From positions 1 to 64,000 of the forward strand of contig CANRHZ010000002.1 in the NCBI GenBank assembly GCA_947630535.1: a stretch of 64,000 bases of DNA, read 5' to 3'. This document shows positions 59,751 through 64,000 of this stretch, piece by piece (position 1 is the first letter of the stretch; the number at the start of each line of letters is the position of its first letter). The notes under the pieces are model-generated. The model was given only the letters and a program-made list of their open reading frames with translations. It was not told where the DNA came from and ran no database searches. The stretch comes from Candidatus Gastranaerophilales bacterium (GTDB lineage: Bacteria > Cyanobacteriota > Vampirovibrionia > Gastranaerophilales > Gastranaerophilaceae). The position numbers and the translations under genes were made by a program.

Positions 59751-61829
59751 ATGTGCCACTTCACTAATTCAAATAAAAAAAAGTTAAGAAAAACCCTTGC
59801 TTTTATATTGTTATTTGCCTTTTTATCCCAAGGACAGATTGCTTATTGCTCTCCGCTTTCAAAAGAGGCACTTGAAGTTACAAGAAACATAATAGCTTCT
59901 CCAACAAACCAAAATGCGGATGAATTTATAAAAATCATGTTAAAAGAATATAAAAGGGAAAACAGAGCAAAAAATTATGATGATGCTCTGGATTATTTAA
60001 GGTCCGCACTTTATTTTTTAAGGTTAAACCCTAAAACAGAAGCATACAATGAAACTTATTCAAACTATAACAAACTAATTCAAAAAACAGGCTTAGATAC
60101 AAGTCAATCTAACAGACTTGAGGTGGCAAAGAATTTGTATCTTGAACAAAAATACTTTGCTTCTGCCTATGAATTTTCAAAATTGCTGGATGAAAAATAT
60201 AATACGGATATTTGTCTTGAATATTTGGGAGATGTTGCGGGGAAAATCGGTTCGGTTGATGTTGCAATTTCTTATTATAAAAAAGCATACGAAACCAATC
60301 CCAATAATATAAGTGCCGAATATAAATATGCAATGTGTCTTTTGGCCGATAACAAAAAAACAAATGCAATTTTTTATTTGGAAGATGTTATAGAAAAAAC
60401 TAATTCAAAAGAAATAATAAATGAAATCATAAATACTTTTAATCAGAGAATACAAAGAAACCCTGATGATGAGAACAACTACGGTATTTTGGGGCTGGCT
60501 TATCAAAAATTGGGACAGTATGATAAAACTTATAAGTTTTTAAAGCGTTCTCTTATAATTAACCCCAAAGACATTTTCTTAAGGTATTATTTGGGAAATT
60601 TACTGTTTAATATTAACGAATATTCATTTGCAGACGAAATTTATTCTGAAATCTTGGATGAAAACCCTTATGAATCTCAAATCAGAATTTCTCGTGCAAA
60701 AACATATGCAGCATTGAATGATGAAAATAAAGCAATAAAAGATTATCAAGTTGTACTTGCAATGTACCCTGATTCTATTCAGGCCCAATATGGTATATAC
60801 ACTCTTTTAAAAAACAAAATGCCCCTTGAAAAGATAGTTAATCTTTTCTATCCTATAGAACCTGATTTCAAACTAAATTCTGAAGGGTATAACAACCTTG
60901 GTTATCTTGCAAACCAGATGGGAAAAAGTTCGGATGCAAGAGTGTTTTTTGAAAAATCGCTTTCAATTAACCCTAAATCAGAAACCCCCTATATTGAGCT
61001 TTATAAAATCTATCAACTTGAAGGAAGCGATGCAAAGGCAAGGGAGATAATTCAAAAAGCTTATAAACTGTTCCCAAAAAATACTGAAATAAAGCAACTG
61101 TATGGTGCTATAAGCTCTGATAAAACAGACGAAAAGAACAATTTGGCACTTTCTTATATAAATGAAGGGGACTTTAAAAAGGCAATAGCCGCATACAACC
61201 AAATAGAACCCAAAGACGCATCCACATACGAAGCTATTGCAAATTGCTACAGACAACTCGGGGACATTAAAAATGCAATCTTGAATTACCAGAAAGGAAT
61301 AGAATTAAATCCCGATAATTCAGATGCTTACTATATGCTGGGTGTTGCATTTGTTGAAGCAAACGATTTTAAAAAGGCAAAGGACGCCTTCAATAAATCA
61401 ATTCAAAAAGACCCGAAGAACGTAAAATCAAAACAAATGTTGAATTTCCTTGACCAAAAAGAAATCGGAAAGAGCCTTGATGTTGCATACGATTTTTATG
61501 ACAAAAAAGACTATAAAACGGCGCTTTCATATTTAAATAAAGCTTCTAACACTTTTCCAAACGACGCTAAAGTTTACTATTACAGGGCAATGACAAAAGA
61601 TGCGCTAATGGATTATCAGGGTGCAATAAGCGATTATAAACTTGCAATCAAATTGGATAGAAATTATGTGGACGCTTATTACAGGCTTGCAGAGGACTTA
61701 GAAAGAACAAACAGACAAAAAGAGGCTCTATTTATGTATGAAAAATATTTGGGAGCTGAAAATTTGGACCCCGAGCTTGCAAAGAAGGCCGAACAGCGTG
61801 TAATTGAGCTTGGAGAAAGGTATTATTAG
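59751..61829 (+). CDS. Large secreted TPR-repeat protein, 692 aa
   Basis: A signal peptide (KKLRKTLAFILLFAFLSQGQIAYC) precedes about 14 TPR units that fill the protein. Examples are YLEDVIEKTNSKEIINEII, NYGILGLAYQKLGQYDKTYKFLKRSLIINPKD, AYYMLGVAFVEANDFKKAKDAFNKSIQKDPKN and the last DAYYRLAEDLERTNRQKEALFMYEKYLG. Such solenoids usually scaffold envelope complexes such as pilus, exopolysaccharide or secretion machinery. Lying directly after tpsA makes a role with that secretion system plausible, though it has its own promoter. TATAAA ends 8 nt before the ATG and no ribosome site is seen. The stop is 3 nt before kdsB. Confidence 0.82.
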   Translation: MCHFTNSNKKKLRKTLAFILLFAFLSQGQIAYCSPLSKEALEVTRNIIASPTNQNADEFIKIMLKEYKRENRAKNYDDALDYLRSALYFLRLNPKTEAYNETYSNYNKLIQKTGLDTSQSNRLEVAKNLYLEQKYFASAYEFSKLLDEKYNTDICLEYLGDVAGKIGSVDVAISYYKKAYETNPNNISAEYKYAMCLLADNKKTNAIFYLEDVIEKTNSKEIINEIINTFNQRIQRNPDDENNYGILGLAYQKLGQYDKTYKFLKRSLIINPKDIFLRYYLGNLLFNINEYSFADEIYSEILDENPYESQIRISRAKTYAALNDENKAIKDYQVVLAMYPDSIQAQYGIYTLLKNKMPLEKIVNLFYPIEPDFKLNSEGYNNLGYLANQMGKSSDARVFFEKSLSINPKSETPYIELYKIYQLEGSDAKAREIIQKAYKLFPKNTEIKQLYGAISSDKTDEKNNLALSYINEGDFKKAIAAYNQIEPKDASTYEAIANCYRQLGDIKNAILNYQKGIELNPDNSDAYYMLGVAFVEANDFKKAKDAFNKSIQKDPKNVKSKQMLNFLDQKEIGKSLDVAYDFYDKKDYKTALSYLNKASNTFPNDAKVYYYRAMTKDALMDYQGAISDYKLAIKLDRNYVDAYYRLAEDLERTNRQKEALFMYEKYLGAENLDPELAKKAEQRVIELGERYY

Positions 61830-61832
61830 TAT

Positions 61833-62567
61833 ATGGATAAAAAAAATCAGACGGCTATAATTATTCCCGCTCGTCTTGCATCAACCCGATTAAAAAATAA
61901 ACTTCTTCTTGAAGTTGATTCTAAACCTATTATACAGTGGGTTTATGAAAGTGCCAAAAAATCAAAACTGGCATCATCCGTCATTATTGCAACCGACAGT
62001 GAAGAAATTTATAATAAGGCAACTTCTTTTGGCGCAGACGTTGAAATGACATCAAAAGATCATCAATCAGGCTCTGATAGAATTTCAGAAGTTGTAAAAA
62101 GGCATCCTGATTTTGAATATGTGTTAAATATGCAAGGGGATGAGCCGCAAATAACTCCCACGGTTATAGATTTGGCACTTGATGCCATCCAAAACACTAA
62201 TTGTGACATTGTGACTTTAGTAAGAGAAATTAAAGACGAAAATCAGATACAAGATTCAAACTGTGTTAAATGCGTATTTGATAAAAACATGCATGCTCTG
62301 TATTTTTCAAGATACCCTATTCCATACAAAAGAAACAAAGGGTACGAGCATTATTATGCGCATATTGGAATGTATGCTTACAAAAAAGAGTCTTTATTAA
62401 AAATGACAAATTCTAAAAGAGCGGATATTGAAATAACTGAATCTTTAGAACAACTAAGGGCTCTATATTTAGGAATGAAAATAAAAGTAGTATTAACAAG
62501 CCTTAATCCTACAGGGATTGATACAATTGAAGATTATAACAAATTTAAATCTTTTATAGAAAAATAG
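61833..62567 (+). CDS. kdsB: 3-deoxy-manno-octulosonate cytidylyltransferase
   Basis: KdsB activates Kdo as CMP-Kdo for lipid A core assembly, which shows the organism makes LPS. The 244-residue protein begins TAIIIPARLASTRLKNKLLLEVDSKPIIQWVYESAKKS, and then has ATDSEEIYNKATSFGADVEMTSKDHQSGSDRISEV, LNMQGDEPQI, and FSRYPIPYKRN with HIGMYAY. All are CMP-Kdo synthetase motifs. It follows the TPR gene after 3 nt, so the two are probably co-transcribed, and it ends at a terminator. Confidence 0.95.
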   Translation: MDKKNQTAIIIPARLASTRLKNKLLLEVDSKPIIQWVYESAKKSKLASSVIIATDSEEIYNKATSFGADVEMTSKDHQSGSDRISEVVKRHPDFEYVLNMQGDEPQITPTVIDLALDAIQNTNCDIVTLVREIKDENQIQDSNCVKCVFDKNMHALYFSRYPIPYKRNKGYEHYYAHIGMYAYKKESLLKMTNSKRADIEITESLEQLRALYLGMKIKVVLTSLNPTGIDTIEDYNKFKSFIEK

Positions 62568-62583
62568 ATTATAAGTATAAACT

Positions 62584-62616
62584 AAAACCCGATTTTATTT
62601 TTAAAATCGGGTTTTT
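62584..62616. terminator. Terminator after kdsB, possibly bidirectional
   Basis: The stem AAACCCGATTTTA/TAAAATCGGGTTT is followed by TTT on the + side, with A residues on the other flank. It could also end the minus-strand pilin transcript. Confidence 0.85.
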
Positions 62617-62643
62617 TAAACTTGTTTTCAAAATCAGGTTTTA

Positions 62644-62922
62644 TTAATCGCCAGTGCTCGAGCTTGAATCACCGCTATATACGCACTTGCCGTTTTCCCA
62701 TGTAAAATCGTTGCTATCTTTTGAATTCATTGCCTTACAAGCATTTTCGCCTGCGGAATCAGCACCCGTTCCAACGGTATTAGCAGCATTTTTTAATGCG
62801 GTACCGAGGTTATTTCCCAACAATTGGAGTGCTGCAATTGCAACAACGGCAACCATTGCAAGGATAAGAGCATATTCAATTAAACTCTGTGCTTTTTTCT
62901 TAGAATTTAAGATATTTTTCAT
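62644..62922 (-). CDS. Flp/Fap-type (type IVb) pilin
   Basis: This 92-residue prepilin would be assembled into a thin type IVb pilus. The short basic leader (MKNILNSKKKA) is followed by QSLIEYALILAMVAVVAIAALQLLG, with Glu at +5 and Tyr at +6 of the mature form as in Flp pilins. The residue before the cleavage site is Ala instead of the usual Gly. A C-terminal Ser/Asp-rich part with two Cys (ENACKAM and GKCVYSG) follows, longer than in classic 60-residue Flp. AAAGG precedes the start. No tad genes are nearby. The peptidase at 9537 is a candidate processor. Confidence 0.85.
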   Translation of the reverse strand: MKNILNSKKKAQSLIEYALILAMVAVVAIAALQLLGNNLGTALKNAANTVGTGADSAGENACKAMNSKDSNDFTWENGKCVYSGDSSSSTGD

Positions 62923-63077
62923 TTTTAAAACCTTTTTTGTCTATAATTATTAATATGGTAGCATATTTTTTTTTCTTAGTAAATAACTAAAAAACAAACT
63001 ACACCATATTATGTATATACCACAAATAAAACGTCGGATAACAAATTGTGAAACCTTTATTCAAGAGCCTTTTTAGA

Positions 63078-63111
63078 TGAAAAAAATGAGCCTCTTTTTA
63101 AAGAGGCTCAA
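63078..63111 (-). terminator. Terminator of rpsP (minus strand)
   Basis: The stem TGAGCCTCTTT/AAAGAGGCTCA is followed on the minus strand by a run of Ts. Confidence 0.88.
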
Positions 63112-63129
63112 TAAAGTGTTCTTTTTAAA

Positions 63130-63516
63130 TTATTCACCAGCTTTGCTTTCAGCTTCCGGTGCTTCAACATTAGCATCTTGCGCTTTAGCTTCAGCTTCTT
63201 TTTGTGCTTGTTTTTCTTGTTCTAATTTAGCTTGTGCTTTTTTGGATAACTTTTGTTCGGTTTTTTTGTTGTAGATAAGCGCACCGTTTTCATCACAATT
63301 TTTGATTAAATAGCTAACTGTTCCGCTAAGTTGTGCGCCTTTTTTAACCCATTCAAGAGCACTCTGTTTATTTAATTTCATTTCTTTTGTTTTAGGGTTG
63401 TAGTGTCCCAATTCTTCAATTGGAGCCCCTTCTCTTTTTTCACGGGAATCAATTACAACGATTCTGTATGTAGGATTTTTCTTATATCCAAGTCTTTTAA
63501 GTCTGATTTTTACCAC
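63130..63516 (-). CDS. rpsP: Ribosomal protein bS16 with an extended acidic/basic tail
   Basis: S16 is a small-subunit protein that binds 16S rRNA. VVKIRLKRLGYKKNPTYRIVVIDSREKREGAPIEELGHYNPKTKE is the classic S16 sequence. The core ends near residue 80 and is followed by about 45 residues rich in Ala, Glu and Lys (QAKLEQEKQAQKEAEAKAQD...), which is longer than in E. coli. I placed the start at GTG 63516, the position of the family's MVKIRL; the upstream frame has no support. AGAAAG lies about 9 nt before it. A terminator follows; no rimM or trmD is adjacent downstream. Confidence 0.92.
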   Translation of the reverse strand: MVKIRLKRLGYKKNPTYRIVVIDSREKREGAPIEELGHYNPKTKEMKLNKQSALEWVKKGAQLSGTVSYLIKNCDENGALIYNKKTEQKLSKKAQAKLEQEKQAQKEAEAKAQDANVEAPEAESKAGE

Positions 63517-63622
63517 TTTTGTTGTCTTTCTCTTTTTGTTTAACGCTATTAATATGAAACCACAAAGAAAATTCGTTTGCAAGAGTTTTTAAAACACTTT
63601 TTTAAAATTTGTCAATAATTTT

Positions 63623-64000
63623 TTAGGATTTTCCTGTTGAGCCAAATCCTCCAACATCCCTTTTTGTTTCTGTAAGCTCTTTAACTACTTCAATTTGTGC
63701 TTTTGTTACCTGAGATATTATCATTTGGGCAATTCTATCCCCTCTTTTAATTGTATATTCATCACAAGACAAATTTACAAGCCCGACTTTTACTTCACCT
63801 CTGTAATCTTCATCTATTGTTCCTACACAATTTATAAGACTTATTCCGCTTTTTATCGAAAGCCCGCTTCTTGGCCTTATTTGTGCTTCATGGTCTTTAG
63901 GAAGCTCAATTTTAATTCCTGTAGGAACTAAAAATCTTTCAAGCGGTTTTAGGGTTATATCTTCATAATTGGATGCAACCAAATCCATTCCCGCTGCACC
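63623..64000 (-). CDS. dut: dUTP diphosphatase, 5' end beyond the window
   Basis: Dut hydrolyses dUTP to dUMP and PPi, keeping uracil out of DNA and feeding dTMP synthesis. Five trimer motifs are visible. The conserved GAAGMDL is split, because the Gly-Ala-Ala-Gly part is encoded by the last bases of the window, so the gene clearly continues past 64000. Motif 2 is IRPRSGLSIKSGISLINCVGTIDEDYRGEVKVGLVNL, then IKRGDRIAQMII, and motif 5 is DVGGFGSTGKS at the end. The internal ATG at 63988 would remove motif 1 and is not the true start. The end lies about 100 nt downstream of rpsP's upstream region. Confidence 0.95.
   Translation of the reverse strand, partial: GAAGMDLVASNYEDITLKPLERFLVPTGIKIELPKDHEAQIRPRSGLSIKSGISLINCVGTIDEDYRGEVKVGLVNLSCDEYTIKRGDRIAQMIISQVTKAQIEVVKELTETKRDVGGFGSTGKS

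Overview
The window is low-GC bacterial chromosome, densely coded on both strands, with no rRNA, tRNA or CRISPR. My best placement is a non-photosynthetic, gut-type relative of Cyanobacteria (Vampirovibrionia/Melainabacteria, Gastranaerophilales-like). The main support is NusB at 49787-50440. It has the long cyanobacterial form, starting MQARR..RE.AL...SQL and carrying an extra ~75-residue insert. A SigF-like sigma factor next to a prepilin peptidase, LPS chemistry (kdsB), two-partner secretion, flagellar genes and several unrecognised lineage-type proteins fit the same placement. This is inference from family features; no phylogeny was run.

Layout. 1-351: three tandem 91-bp units, each with an intrinsic terminator hairpin. 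352-10.9 kb: glycosyltransferase, Hsp20, a polytopic protein that looks like a catalytically dead membrane pyrophosphatase, M24 peptidase, SpoU methyltransferase, gpsA, upp, and a sigma factor overlapping a prepilin peptidase gene. 10.9-15 kb: a large unknown protein and a P1B metal ATPase. 15-22.6 kb: flagellar genes (two FlgF/FlgG-type rod proteins, flgB, flgC, flhB, a fliA-like sigma factor), interrupted by a 10-TM metal exporter and pgi. A near-consensus sigma-28 promoter lies in front of the rod genes. 22.6-27.3 kb: malQ and three secreted or hydrolase genes.

27.3-35.2 kb, minus strand: a biosynthetic run pyrF-ald-proB-proA-nadA plus a small acidic protein, then a candidate small RNA, then two sugar ABC permeases without partners. 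35.2-46.5 kb: SpoIID-like protein, murJ, a tsaC-type gene, isochorismatase-family hydrolase, GH13 enzyme, a DnaJ with half a zinc finger, YitT, and an amino-acid-binding lipoprotein. 46.5-51.4 kb: glyS, GT4, nusB, ftsY. 51.4-52.8 kb: a lone phage portal gene with its own ribosome site and terminator. 52.8-61.8 kb: a two-partner secretion locus (TpsB, a mini-protein copying the TpsB N-terminus, divergent TpsA) followed by a large TPR protein. 61.8-64 kb: kdsB, a Flp-type pilin, rpsP and the 3' part of dut.

Two features stand out across the window. Several genes have a -10 box only 6-9 nt before the start codon and no ribosome site, so they may be leaderless. Three convergent gene ends share a palindrome with arms TTTTATGG/CCATAAAA. 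The strongest candidates for something new are the dead pyrophosphatase, the mini TpsB-N protein and the orphan portal gene.
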